A stretch of 64,000 bases of DNA from Trebonia sp963811335 (GTDB lineage: Bacteria; Actinomycetota; Actinomycetes; Streptosporangiales; Streptosporangiaceae), in contig CAWERB010000022.1 in NCBI GenBank assembly GCA_963811335.1, positions 310,001 through 374,000 of the forward strand. The letters are read 5' to 3'. The stretch's first letter is position 1. Each line of letters begins with the position of its first letter. A program made the position numbers and the translations under genes. Of the stretch, positions 10,544-21,292 are shown piece after piece. The notes beneath the pieces are model-generated. The model saw only the letters and a program-made list of their open reading frames with translations, did no database searches and was not told where the DNA came from.

Positions 10544-11320
10544 ATGAATCTGACGCGGTTGATGGCGCTTGGCGTGCTGGCGCGGAGCGGGCCGTCGCAC
10601 GGGCACCACATCCGCCGGGTCGCCGACGTCACCAACGTGGGCGAGTGGGGCGGGGTATCGGTCGGGGCCCTGTACCGGGAGCTGCGCGCGATGGAGCGCG
10701 AGGGGCTCGTCGAGGCCACGCGGACCGAGCGGGTTGGCAACAGGCCGGAGCGGACCGTGTACGCGATCACCGCTGAGGGTCAGCTCGAGCTGACCACGCT
10801 GCGGGAGCAGGCGATCAGGCCGCTCGGGTCCGGGCCCGATCCGCTCGGGGTGGCGCTGCTGTTCGCGGCCGACGGGATGGACCCCGAGGAACTGCGCAGG
10901 ACCTTGCGCGCGCGGCGGGACATGCTGGCGATCGGCGCCAGGGAGATAGCGGCCGACCGCGAGCAACTGCTCGCCAAGGGGTTCCTCGACATGCTCGCGG
11001 CCTCCGTCATGCGGCGGGCGATCCTGGCCGTCGAGGCGGAGATCGCGTGGCACGACGAGCTCGACGCATCGCTGGAGGGCGGGCGAGGAGGGGGCCGGGC
11101 GGGGAGGGTGGGCTGGGCGGGGAGGGTGGGCCGGGCGGGAAAGGTGAAGCGCGCGACGGCGATGCCCGGGCGGCCCTTAGCGCGGCGAAGGTCATGGCGC
11201 TCGGCGAGGGCTCCTTCGAGGTCGCCCCGCGGCGCCGGGCGGACGTCGGTGCGGTGGCGGCGGAACCGGGCCAGGACAGGCTGCCGGGGCCGGGCGGCGT
11301 CAATTCGCGATAGTACTTGA
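10544..11320 (+). CDS. PadR-family transcriptional regulator
   Basis: Winged-helix repressor of the PadR family: LMALGVLARSGPSHGHHIRRVADV, then GALYRELRAMEREGLVEATRTERVGNRPERTVYAITAEG, followed by a helical C-terminal dimerisation domain. It precedes a DrrAB-type exporter on the same strand and probably represses itself and that pair through the palindrome at its own start. After about residue 180 the frame enters a Gly/Arg-rich stretch over tandem G-runs (11080-11145). Another frame there gives a more natural C-terminus ending in VNSR near 11313, so a frameshift is likely. The ATG is fixed by the promoter geometry. Confidence 0.87.
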   Translation: MNLTRLMALGVLARSGPSHGHHIRRVADVTNVGEWGGVSVGALYRELRAMEREGLVEATRTERVGNRPERTVYAITAEGQLELTTLREQAIRPLGSGPDPLGVALLFAADGMDPEELRRTLRARRDMLAIGAREIAADREQLLAKGFLDMLAASVMRRAILAVEAEIAWHDELDASLEGGRGGGRAGRVGWAGRVGRAGKVKRATAMPGRPLARRRSWRSARAPSRSPRGAGRTSVRWRRNRARTGCRGRAASIRDST

Positions 11321-11405
11321 ATTGATTGAGATATTACTCGATAATGAGCACGGGCCAGGACCGCCTTCGTGGTGACGCGGGCGGCATTCAGAGGGGAACA
11401 GACTT

Positions 11406-12494
11406 ATGGGAATCATCGAGGCCAGGGGCCTCGCGCGTGACTTCACCAGTCGCAAGCGCACGGTGCACGCGGTACGCGGGGTGGACCTCACCGTGGAGGA
11501 CGGGCAGATCGTCGGCTTCCTCGGGCCGAACGGCGCGGGCAAGACGACGACCCTGCGCATGCTGACCACGCTGCTGCGGCCGACCGCGGGCACGGCCACG
11601 GTCGCTGGCGCCGACCTGCTGCGCGACCCGCTCGGCGTGCGCAAGCGGATCGGCTTCGTGCCGCAGGCGATCGGCCAGACGATGGGCGGGACGAGCGACA
11701 ACAGCCTGGTGATCGAGGAACTGCTCGACCAGGGCACCGCCTACCGGGTCGGCCGCGAGGAGACCAGGCGGCGGGCCGCCGCGCTCATCGAGCAGCTTGA
11801 CCTCCGCGGGCTCGACCAGCGGTTCGTGAAGACCCTGTCCGGCGGGCAGCGGCGGCGGCTCGAGATCGCGCTCGGCCTGGTGCACCAGCCGCAGGTCGTG
11901 TTCCTCGACGAGCCGACCACCGGGCTCGACCCGCAGTCGAGGTCGAACATGTGGGAGCACATCAGGCGGCTGCGTTCCGACCTCGGCACCACGGTCTTCC
12001 TCACCACGCACTACCTGGACGAGGCGGACGCGCTCTGCGACCGGCTGTTCGTCATCGACCACGGGGTCATCGTGGCCGTCGGCACGCCGGACGAGCTCAA
12101 GCGGCGCGTCTCCGGCGACGTCGTGAGCCTGTCGGTGAACGGCGCGACGCAGCAGGCCCGGTCGCTGCTTGCCGAATCGCCGGTGGTCCGTGAGGTCACG
12201 GTGGCGGACGGGTCGCTGCGGCTGACCGTGGACCACGGCGAGGAGGCGCTGCCCGTGCTGCTGCGCACGCTGGACGGCGCGGGCATCACGATGAGCGCGA
12301 TCAGCCTGTCCCGGCCGACGCTCGACGACGTGTTCCTCACGCTCACCGGGCGCTCGCTGCGCGACGACTCCCCCGGCGGCGCCGGGGACGACGACAACCG
12401 GGACGGTGAGCCGGCGCTCGCGGGCGCGGCCAGCCAGGGCGGCGGCGCGGCTGGCGACAGGGCCGGCACCGTGACCGGCGCGGTGAAGGAGTAA
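11406..12494 (+). CDS. ABC exporter ATP-binding protein, DrrA type
   Basis: ATPase of a drug/antibiotic-type ABC-2 exporter. Walker A GPNGAGKTT, signature LSGGQ, Walker B VVFLDEPTTGLDP and the H-loop TTH are all present. The C-terminal domain (SRPTLDDVFLTLTGRSL) is the DrrA/NatA regulatory extension, followed by an acidic Gly/Ala tail. It has 362 aa, and AGGGG precedes the ATG. It lies 6 nt upstream of its permease and downstream of a PadR repressor, which suggests induction by a toxic substrate. The substrate is unknown. Confidence 0.92.
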   Translation: MGIIEARGLARDFTSRKRTVHAVRGVDLTVEDGQIVGFLGPNGAGKTTTLRMLTTLLRPTAGTATVAGADLLRDPLGVRKRIGFVPQAIGQTMGGTSDNSLVIEELLDQGTAYRVGREETRRRAAALIEQLDLRGLDQRFVKTLSGGQRRRLEIALGLVHQPQVVFLDEPTTGLDPQSRSNMWEHIRRLRSDLGTTVFLTTHYLDEADALCDRLFVIDHGVIVAVGTPDELKRRVSGDVVSLSVNGATQQARSLLAESPVVREVTVADGSLRLTVDHGEEALPVLLRTLDGAGITMSAISLSRPTLDDVFLTLTGRSLRDDSPGGAGDDDNRDGEPALAGAASQGGGAAGDRAGTVTGAVKE

Positions 12495-12500
12495 CGGGAC

Positions 12501-13280
12501 ATGTCATTCATCAAGGACACGCTGTTCGTCTTCCGCCGCCAGCAGCGGCTGATCCTGCGGGTACCCGCTTTCCTCATCGTCGGGGTGCTGCAGCCGATCC
12601 TCTACCTGGCGCTGTTCGGCCCGCTGCTCACCAAGCTGCCGGCCGGCACGCTGTCCGGCGGGTCGGGGAACGGCGGCACCGCCGAGGCGTACCGGTTCTT
12701 CGTGCCCGGGCTGCTGATCCAGCTGGCCCTGTTCGGCTCCACGTTCGTCGGCTTCGCGATCATCTCCGAGTGGCGGTCCGGGATCATCGAGCGGTACCGG
12801 GTGACGCCGGTCTCCCGGGTCTCGCTGCTGACCGGGCGGGTGATGCGCGACGTGGTCACGCTGATCGTGCAGTCGACCGTGCTGATACTCGCGGGCGTCG
12901 CGTTCGGGCTGCGCGCGCCGCTGCCCGCGATCCTGCTGTCCTACTTGTTCATCGTGCTCGTCGCGGTCGGGCTGTCGTCGCTCTCCTACGCCACCGCGCT
13001 GCGGATCAAGAGCGAGGACGCGTTCGCGCCGCTCGTCAACTCCGTGGTGGTGCCGCTGATCTTGCTGTCCGGCATCATGCTGCCGATGACCCTCGGACCC
13101 GGCTGGCTGCAGGGGGTCGCCCGGGTCAGCCCGTTCCGCTACATCATCGACGCCATGCGGGAGGCGTACGCGGGGCAGTACTGGAACGCGGTCATGGCCG
13201 AGGGGCTGTGCGTGGCGGTCGGCACCGCCGCGGTGCTGCTATGGCTCGGCTCCCGGGTGTTCGTCACCGAGAACGCGTAA
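12501..13280 (+). CDS. ABC-2 type exporter permease, DrrB type
   Basis: Six-helix ABC-2 membrane subunit, 259 aa. It has a cytoplasmic N-terminus (FIKDTLFVFRRQQRLILR), FFVPGLLIQLALFGSTFVGFAII, ERYRVTPVSRVSLLTGRVMRDVVT and the LLSGIMLPMTLGPGWLQGVARVSPFRYIIDAMREAYAG block typical of DrrB. It forms a transporter with the preceding ATPase, and the start is 6 nt after that gene's stop. The downstream neighbour, dppF, converges on it with about 56 nt between; no clear terminator is visible there. Confidence 0.92.
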   Translation: MSFIKDTLFVFRRQQRLILRVPAFLIVGVLQPILYLALFGPLLTKLPAGTLSGGSGNGGTAEAYRFFVPGLLIQLALFGSTFVGFAIISEWRSGIIERYRVTPVSRVSLLTGRVMRDVVTLIVQSTVLILAGVAFGLRAPLPAILLSYLFIVLVAVGLSSLSYATALRIKSEDAFAPLVNSVVVPLILLSGIMLPMTLGPGWLQGVARVSPFRYIIDAMREAYAGQYWNAVMAEGLCVAVGTAAVLLWLGSRVFVTENA

Positions 13281-13336
13281 TCCCGGCGTTGCGGGCGGTG
13301 CTGGATGAGGGCAGGCGGCCTCGGGCCAGACCGGTC

Positions 13337-14542
<1,206 letters not shown>

Positions 14543-14558
14543 TCGTCGGTTCTCCTAG

Positions 14559-15629
<1,071 letters not shown>

Positions 15630-15656
15630 AACCAGTTTCTCCTCGTCGGTCGGTCG

Positions 15657-16667
15657 TCAGGTCAGGCGCACGCGCGGGTCGACGAACCCGTAGAGGATGT
15701 CGACGATCAGGTTGGCGATGACGAGGGCGAAGGCGGCAATCAGCGTGACGCCCATGATCACCGGCAGGTCGTTCTGCCGGATCGACGTCACCGACAGCCA
15801 GCCGAGGCCACGCAGGTTGAAGACCGTCTCGGTGATGACGGTGGAGCCGATCAACTGGCCAAGGTCGATGCCGAAGATAGTGACGATCGGCGTCAGCGCG
15901 GCGCGCAGGCCGTGCCGCACGACGACGGTGCGCTGCGGCAGGCCCTTCGCGCGAGCGGTGCGGATGAAGTCCTCACCCATCGTCTCGAGCATGCTCGCGC
16001 GGGTGAGCCGGGCGTAGAGGGCCGCGAAGAGGAACGCGAGCGCGACCCAGGGCAGGATCATGCTCTCGAGCCACTGCGGCGGATTGCTGGTCAGGCTCGC
16101 GTACGAGGGGTTTTTCAGCCATTTCAGCTGGTACTCGAAGACCAGCAGCAGCACCGGGCCGGTGAAGAAGATCGGCAGCGACACGCCGCCGAGCGCCAGC
16201 GTCATGCCGATGCGGTCGATGATCGATCCGGGGCGCAGGCCGGACAGGGTGCCGATGAGCACGCCACCGAACAGCCACAGCGCCCCGGCGCCGACCGCCA
16301 GGCTCAGGCTGACCGGCAGTGCCTGCCATATCAGCGAGCCGACGGCCGTGTTCTGCACGAACGAGTAGCCGAAGCACGGTGCGCTGCAGTAGACGTTCGA
16401 GGTGCCGTCGGTCAGTGACTGACCGAAGAGGATGCCGTGCAGCCAGTGCCAGTACTGCTGGTACCACGGCAGGTCGAAGCCGAAGCGGTGCTCGAGCAAC
16501 TTCAGCTGCAATGAGCCCGGCTTGGCCGTGATCTTGCCGGTGTAGTAGTAGACCGGCGAGGTGTGCGACAGGAACGGCGCGAGCTGGAAGATCACGAACG
16601 TGATGAAGCTCACGACGATCAGCACCACGACGGCGCCGAGGCTTCTGCGGATGATGAACCGGATCAT
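15657..16667 (-). CDS. Oligopeptide ABC importer permease, DppB type
   Basis: Membrane subunit with about six helices. It begins MIRFIIRRSLGAVVVLIVVSFITFVIFQLAP, the typical DppB start, and carries the EAA loop FIRTARAKGLPQRTVVVRHGLRAALTPIVT. It ends FVDPRVRLT, typical of the family. A periplasm-side insertion with two cysteines (VYCSAPCFGYS) is present. It lies about 86 nt downstream of the substrate-binding protein gene. Confidence 0.92.
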   Translation of the reverse strand: MIRFIIRRSLGAVVVLIVVSFITFVIFQLAPFLSHTSPVYYYTGKITAKPGSLQLKLLEHRFGFDLPWYQQYWHWLHGILFGQSLTDGTSNVYCSAPCFGYSFVQNTAVGSLIWQALPVSLSLAVGAGALWLFGGVLIGTLSGLRPGSIIDRIGMTLALGGVSLPIFFTGPVLLLVFEYQLKWLKNPSYASLTSNPPQWLESMILPWVALAFLFAALYARLTRASMLETMGEDFIRTARAKGLPQRTVVVRHGLRAALTPIVTIFGIDLGQLIGSTVITETVFNLRGLGWLSVTSIRQNDLPVIMGVTLIAAFALVIANLIVDILYGFVDPRVRLT

Positions 16668-16753
16668 GGGCTGATGGACGTTCGTGGTGGGCCCGGGGCA
16701 CCGGGCCCACCACGAGGCGCCTTACCTTCCTTTCGTCCTAGGACGTCCGCTGA

Positions 16754-18544
16754 TTAGCTGGTGACGCCCACGTTGACGAAGTCATAGATGCCGAACGCGA
16801 GAGCGTTGTCGCTGGTCACGTTGGTCATCCGCGGGTTGCGGTAGTACAGGGTCTTCTCGTAGAGGACCGGCAGGTAGGTCCCGCTCTGCGCGATCGCGTT
16901 GTTCAGGGCCTCCCAGTCGGTCTCGGTGGCCTTGCCCGCCGGGGCCTCGTCGAGAACCTTGTTCACCGTCGGGTCGTTCAGGCTCGCGTAGTTCGAGTTA
17001 CCGGTCGGCACGATCGCGTTGCCGTTGGTGATCGACTGGAAGAACCCGACGCCCGTCGGGAAGTCGGCACCCCAGCCGGCCAGGGCAATGCCGATGCCCT
17101 GGTTCTTGAGGTTCTGCGGCGAGCCGATAAAGGTGCTGTAGTACGACGCGGCGTCGTGGGTGGCCGCGGTGATCTGAATGCCGACCTTGGCCAGCGCCGC
17201 TTGCTCGACTGCGAACGCCGCGGCAGCCCGAGTGCTCGGCGTTCCGTAGGCGAACTTGGTGCTGAAGCCGTTCGGCTGCCCGCACGCGGCGAGTTCCGCC
17301 TTGGCCTTCACGTCGTCACCGGTGTTGTCCGCGCCCGACGGGAACGGGTTGAAGCCGGCCTTGTAGCCCGGGATGCCGGGAGGCGCCATGCCGCCGGCCG
17401 GGTCGCCGGCCACCGTGCCACCGTAAGCCCGGATGAAGCCGGCCTTGTCAAACGCGTAGAAGATCGCGAGGCGGCAGTGCAGGTTCGGGATCACCGACGG
17501 GATGACCGCCATGTACCTGGTGGCCGCCGCGACCGGGTTGTCGGCCTGGGCCTTGAGCTTCGGGTTGTTGAGGATCTGCGCCTGGAACTCGGCCGACACG
17601 CCGGTGTCAGCCCTGGCGTCGGCGGTGCCCGCCGCGAGCTTCTTGTCGATGTCGACCGGGTCCGTGTCAACCGTGAGGTCGACCTCGTTCACCAGCGGGT
17701 GCCTGATGGTGTCGGAGGCCTGCGTCCAGTTCGGGTTGCGCACGAAGACGATGCTCTTGTTCGGCACGTACGACTTGATCATGAACGGGCCGGACGACAT
17801 CGGGTGCTTGGTGTAGGTCGCGCCCGTGAAGCCCGGGCCGCCCTCGGTCTTGTACGGCACCGGGGCCGACGCGGCCATCGCCATCAGGTAGTTGAAGTCG
17901 GCGTTCGGGCCCGTCAGGTTGAAGGTGATGGTGGTCGCGGTCGTAGTGATCCCGACGTTATTGTCACCGTTCTTGTACGGACCCGCGTAGTTCTTCGGAG
18001 CCTTGATGCCCCCGGTGAAGTACGAGTACGGGCCGCCGTTGATGATGTCGGTCGCCCACAGGCGCTCGACGCCGTACTTGACGTCCTTCGGCGTGATCGG
18101 CGTGCCGTTGCTCCACTTGAGGCCCGACTTCAGCGTGTAGGTCCACTGGGTGTAGTCGGCGTTGTGGGTGCCCATGTCGGTGGCCAGGTCGGGTGCGAGC
18201 GTGAACTTCGTACCGTTGAGCACGCTGTAACCGATGAGCGAACGGGTGAACAGCCGCTGCAGGTTCCAGCTCCAGCCGTAGTACGTGCGCTGCGGGTCCA
18301 ACGAGTCGACGTCCGACCCCGCGAGCAGGTTGAGCGTGCCACCGGTCTTCGTCGATGCGTTCACGATGTTGTCGGCCGCGGCGTTGTACGCAGCGGTGCC
18401 GCCGCTGGCTGCGCTGCTGCTGCCGGCCGCGCTGCTGCCGCCGCCTGGTGTCGAGCTCGTCGATGGGCTGCTGCTGCAGCCACTGATGACGATGGCCGCG
18501 GCGGCGAGGCCGATCGCGGCGGACACCATGGGGTGCCGTTTCAT
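16754..18544 (-). CDS. Peptide-binding lipoprotein (SBP family 5) of the importer
   Basis: Extracellular substrate-binding lipoprotein, 596 aa. Signal peptide MKRHPMVSAAIGLAAAAIVISGC with lipobox ISGC (Cys23), then a Ser/Gly linker and the SBP_bac_5 fold (LNLLAGSDVDSLDPQRTYYGWSWNLQRLFTRSLIGY..., WSNGTPITPKDVKYGVERLW). ATG 18544 is chosen because GGAG lies 8 nt upstream and the signal sequence starts there. Its position between the two permease genes in the operon supports its role. The exact ligand (oligopeptide or other) is not determined. Confidence 0.93.
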   Translation of the reverse strand: MKRHPMVSAAIGLAAAAIVISGCSSSPSTSSTPGGGSSAAGSSSAASGGTAAYNAAADNIVNASTKTGGTLNLLAGSDVDSLDPQRTYYGWSWNLQRLFTRSLIGYSVLNGTKFTLAPDLATDMGTHNADYTQWTYTLKSGLKWSNGTPITPKDVKYGVERLWATDIINGGPYSYFTGGIKAPKNYAGPYKNGDNNVGITTTATTITFNLTGPNADFNYLMAMAASAPVPYKTEGGPGFTGATYTKHPMSSGPFMIKSYVPNKSIVFVRNPNWTQASDTIRHPLVNEVDLTVDTDPVDIDKKLAAGTADARADTGVSAEFQAQILNNPKLKAQADNPVAAATRYMAVIPSVIPNLHCRLAIFYAFDKAGFIRAYGGTVAGDPAGGMAPPGIPGYKAGFNPFPSGADNTGDDVKAKAELAACGQPNGFSTKFAYGTPSTRAAAAFAVEQAALAKVGIQITAATHDAASYYSTFIGSPQNLKNQGIGIALAGWGADFPTGVGFFQSITNGNAIVPTGNSNYASLNDPTVNKVLDEAPAGKATETDWEALNNAIAQSGTYLPVLYEKTLYYRNPRMTNVTSDNALAFGIYDFVNVGVTS

Positions 18545-18684
18545 TAGCTGCACTCCACTCTTCTCCTGATTGTGTGGTTCGTGGCCGAGCCTTACGGCGA
18601 CGGCCTTGCCGGCGTGCTGCCGGACTGCTCCCGTGGCTTGCGCCGCGGGGAGATTCGTGGACGAGCCGGGCGAGGTTGCCGGGC

Positions 18685-19692
18685 TCATCGGGTGGACTTG
18701 GGATCGAGCGCGTCGCGCAAGCCGTCGCCGAAGAGGTTGAACGCCATGACCGCGATGAAGATCGTGACGCCCGGGGCGATGAGGTAGGTCGGGTCGATCT
18801 CGAAGTAGTTGCCGGCGTCGCTGAGCATCTGGCCCCAGGACGCGGTCGGGTACGTCACGCCGACCCCCAGGAACGACAGCCCGGCCTCACCGAGGATGTA
18901 GTTGGGAATCGTCAGGGTGGTGTACACGAGGATCGGGCCGACGAGGTTGGGCATGATCTCGCGCGTCATGATGCGGAAGTTCGACGCACCGAGACTTCGC
19001 GCGGCGTCGACGAACTCCTTCTCGCGCAGCGCGAGCACCTGGCCGCGCACGATGCGGCCGATATAGGGGAAGCCGAAGAATCCGAGTACGAAGATGATCA
19101 CGAAGAAGCGCAGCGGGACACCGGACAGCCCGAGGAACGACGGCACGATCGAGAACACGCTCAGCAGCGCGATCGAGAACAGCAGCGTGGGAAACGCCAG
19201 CAGCATGTCCATCATCCGGGCGATCAGCGTGTCGCGCCAGCCGCGGGCGTAGCCCGCGATGAGGCCAAGCGAGACGCCGAGCACCAGCGACAGCAGCGTC
19301 GCCAGGGATGAGATGATCAGCGAGGTCCTGGCGCCGTAGAGGAGCCCCGCGAAGACGTCCTGGCCGAGCACCGGCGTGAGACCGAGCCAGTGATCACCGC
19401 TGGCTCCGCCGAACGGGCCGACGGGCATCGTCGTCGTCTGGTCGAGCAGGTTCGGGGCCTGAGTCTTCCAGTCGTGGCCGTACCACGCGCTCAGCTCAGA
19501 GGCGAACACCGCGACGAGGGCGAACAGGAGGACGATGGCGCCGCCCGCCAGCGCGATCTTGTCCTTCCTGAGGCGCCGCCACGCGATCTGCCACAGGGAG
19601 CGACCTTGGATCGCCTTGACTTCGCCGAGAGGTTCGCTCGGGGCGGGTGATCCGCTGACGACGACCTCGAGTTCACCGCCGGACAACGACAC
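18685..19692 (-). CDS. Oligopeptide ABC importer permease, DppC type
   Basis: First gene of the operon. It has a cytoplasmic leader, the N-terminal OppC domain (LWQIAWRRLRKDKIALAGGAIVLLFALVAVFA), DHWLGLTPVLGQDVFAGLLYGARTSL and the EAA loop FVDAARSLGASNFRIMTREIMPNL. The start is a GTG with a strong AAGGAGG upstream. Gene order in the operon is dppC, binding protein, dppB, dppD, dppF, which differs from the common A-B-C-D-F order. Expression is probably driven from the promoter at 19794-19821. Confidence 0.92.
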   Translation of the reverse strand: MSLSGGELEVVVSGSPAPSEPLGEVKAIQGRSLWQIAWRRLRKDKIALAGGAIVLLFALVAVFASELSAWYGHDWKTQAPNLLDQTTTMPVGPFGGASGDHWLGLTPVLGQDVFAGLLYGARTSLIISSLATLLSLVLGVSLGLIAGYARGWRDTLIARMMDMLLAFPTLLFSIALLSVFSIVPSFLGLSGVPLRFFVIIFVLGFFGFPYIGRIVRGQVLALREKEFVDAARSLGASNFRIMTREIMPNLVGPILVYTTLTIPNYILGEAGLSFLGVGVTYPTASWGQMLSDAGNYFEIDPTYLIAPGVTIFIAVMAFNLFGDGLRDALDPKSTR

Positions 19693-19793
19693 GAGAGAAA
19701 GCCTCCTTCATGGGCAGCGGGTGCAGCTGTGGTGCACGGCTACGACATGCCTGCGTGAGCCCCAGGGATTGCCCGCGGCATCCGCGTTGCAAC

Positions 19794-19854
19794 ACTTTAG
19801 GCATGAGTTGCGGCAGGTCAACCGTGTCATCACGAAGTGTTGTGTTTTCGTGAT
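19794..19854 (-). promoter_or_regulatory. Promoter and operator-like dyad of the dpp operon
   Basis: On the minus strand TTGACC (19821-19816) and TAAAGT (19799-19794) are 16 nt apart. Immediately upstream lies a perfect 8-bp inverted repeat, ATCACGAA-N10-TTCGTGAT (19829-19836 and 19847-19854). Its position just upstream of the -35 suits an activator or a repressor of the peptide importer. The cognate regulator is not in the window. Confidence 0.55.
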
Positions 19855-19884
19855 CCCGCCGAAACGGTACGGAAACGGGAAATT

Positions 19885-20040
19885 TTACACGTTCCGGCCC
19901 GTGGCACCGAACTTCTTGCCGGCGCGGCCGAGCGCGACCGTGCGCTCGGCCATGCCGGGCAGTGTCGCAATCGGGACGGGCCGACGCCTGTCGAAGGTGC
20001 GCGGCTGGTAGACCTCGTCGCCGACGGAGGTGCGGCGGTG
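19885..20040 (-). pseudogene. Aminotransferase (class I/II) gene relic
   Basis: A short minus-strand frame reads GDEVYQPRTFDRRRPVPIATLPGMAERTVALGRAGKKFGATGRNV and then stops. This matches the block of class I/II aminotransferases that runs from the cofactor-binding DEVYE motif to the PLP-lysine motif (consensus SSxGKTFSxTGWKxGW). Here the serines and the region after the lysine are degraded. No flanking aminotransferase sequence is recognisable on either side. It is interpreted as a remnant of a deleted gene. Confidence 0.6.
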
Positions 20041-20160
20041 CGCCCGTGGGTCTTGCAGGCATGTGCACGTTCCCCTTGGTTTACGGCCAACGACGAGCCA
20101 AAGCAGCCAGTGAGCGACCCCGCAGCGATCACTGTCTACCGAGAGATTCTGCGTTAGCAA

Positions 20161-20613
20161 CGAACGAATCCATACTAAATACTGCGCTGTTGCCTGATTG
20201 TGATGAAAAACGTCCTTGTTTCGGGAGATCGGCCATACGGCCGTGACGCACGGGACAGGAGATGGAGAAGTTAACTATTTACTATTAATTAACTACTTCT
20301 TTGCCAGATAAAGAAATCCAATTGTGAAGATGCTCTTAATCGATAAGTTTCAAAATTTTGTTCTATTAAAATGAAGCTGTCGAGACTGTGCAGGTCAAGC
20401 GGGAAAAGGATCACCCGAGCAAGGCGACAGACCAGGGCGGCTAACGGAAGATGACGGACCCCGACGTCACGCGGACGATGGGAACACCGGAGCAATGCGC
20501 GTCGCCGAGCCGGGTCAACGGGGAGATCGCGACCCCGAGGTCAAACGGAAAACGGGAACAACTGAGCCATTCAATGACTCAGAACTGGGTTAACGCAGGA
20601 CGACGACCGCGTG
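20161..20613. other. Gene-free stretch with an AT-rich island
   Basis: No credible gene is seen. About 20260-20380 is strikingly AT-rich for this genome and holds several small palindromes: TTCTTT-N7-AAAGAA, CAAAATTTTG and TTAATTAA. It may be a remnant of foreign DNA, a recombination site or a regulatory region for the flanking genes. The remainder (20380-20613) is ordinary GC-rich sequence, and no terminator was recognised. Confidence 0.5.
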
Positions 20614-21171
20614 TCAGATGCCGCGTTTGCGAAGAATGTCCTCAATGTCCTTCATGTCGTCATCGACCGGTGACGCGGCCCGGCGCGCGGGCTTCGCCGG
20701 CGTCGCCGCCTGCGAGCGGTCGACGGGGACGGCTTCCTTGCCCGGGCGGGGCTCCCGGGTGGCCAGCGCCCGCGTCTCGTCGGGAGCGCCGAGCCCGGCC
20801 CGGTCGGCCCGGCCGCCCGCGGCGGCCCGATCCTGCGCCCGGGCGGCCTTACGGGCCTCACGCGAGACCTTGCGGCGCTGCCGGCCGCCCGCGGCGAGGA
20901 AGAGCGCGATGGCGAGGCCGGTGACCCCGATGCCTGCCCACCTCTCCGGTGAGAACACGAAGCCGGTGGCGAACTGCCCGATCGCCACGCCGACCTTCCA
21001 GAGCATCTGGATCGCGCCGGTCAGGTACGCGGCGATCGGCAGTAGCGAGAAGGAGACACCGAGCAGCGCGGGGCGCAGGCCACGGCGCTTGTACGTGAGG
21101 TAGCTCAGCACGAGGCCGAGGAGGGTGAGACCCGCGGCTAGCGGGAGCCAGATGAAACTGTCGTAGTTCAT
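20614..21171 (-). CDS. Conserved actinobacterial membrane protein of unknown function
   Basis: 185 aa. Three or four membrane helices fill the first 95 residues (FIWLPLAAGLTLLGLVLSYLTYKRRG, LLGVSFSLLPIAAYLTGAIQMLW, WAGIGVTGLAIALFLAAG). A basic, disordered tail follows and ends with MKDIEDILRKRGI. Proteins of this shape, with the IEDILRKRGI ending, occur widely in actinobacteria and are sometimes mis-named cellulose synthase. No catalytic motif is visible. It stands alone on the minus strand, next to the HAD gene. Confidence 0.8.
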   Translation of the reverse strand: MNYDSFIWLPLAAGLTLLGLVLSYLTYKRRGLRPALLGVSFSLLPIAAYLTGAIQMLWKVGVAIGQFATGFVFSPERWAGIGVTGLAIALFLAAGGRQRRKVSREARKAARAQDRAAAGGRADRAGLGAPDETRALATREPRPGKEAVPVDRSQAATPAKPARRAASPVDDDMKDIEDILRKRGI

Positions 21172-21292
21172 GTCTACGCGCCTCCCAGGTGCCTTTCCAT
21201 CGTGACATATCTCGAGTGGTGTTCGGAACGCTGGCGCCTTGGCTGAGCGGTGAACAGCAGATCAAGCCAAGGTCAAGAGCCGGGTGCTATTT

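Noticed and set aside
20451..20924. A plus-strand gene over the 5' part of the intergenic gap and the membrane-protein gene
   Set aside because: Most of it is antisense to the clear membrane protein gene, and the rest shows no protein-like pattern or ribosome site.
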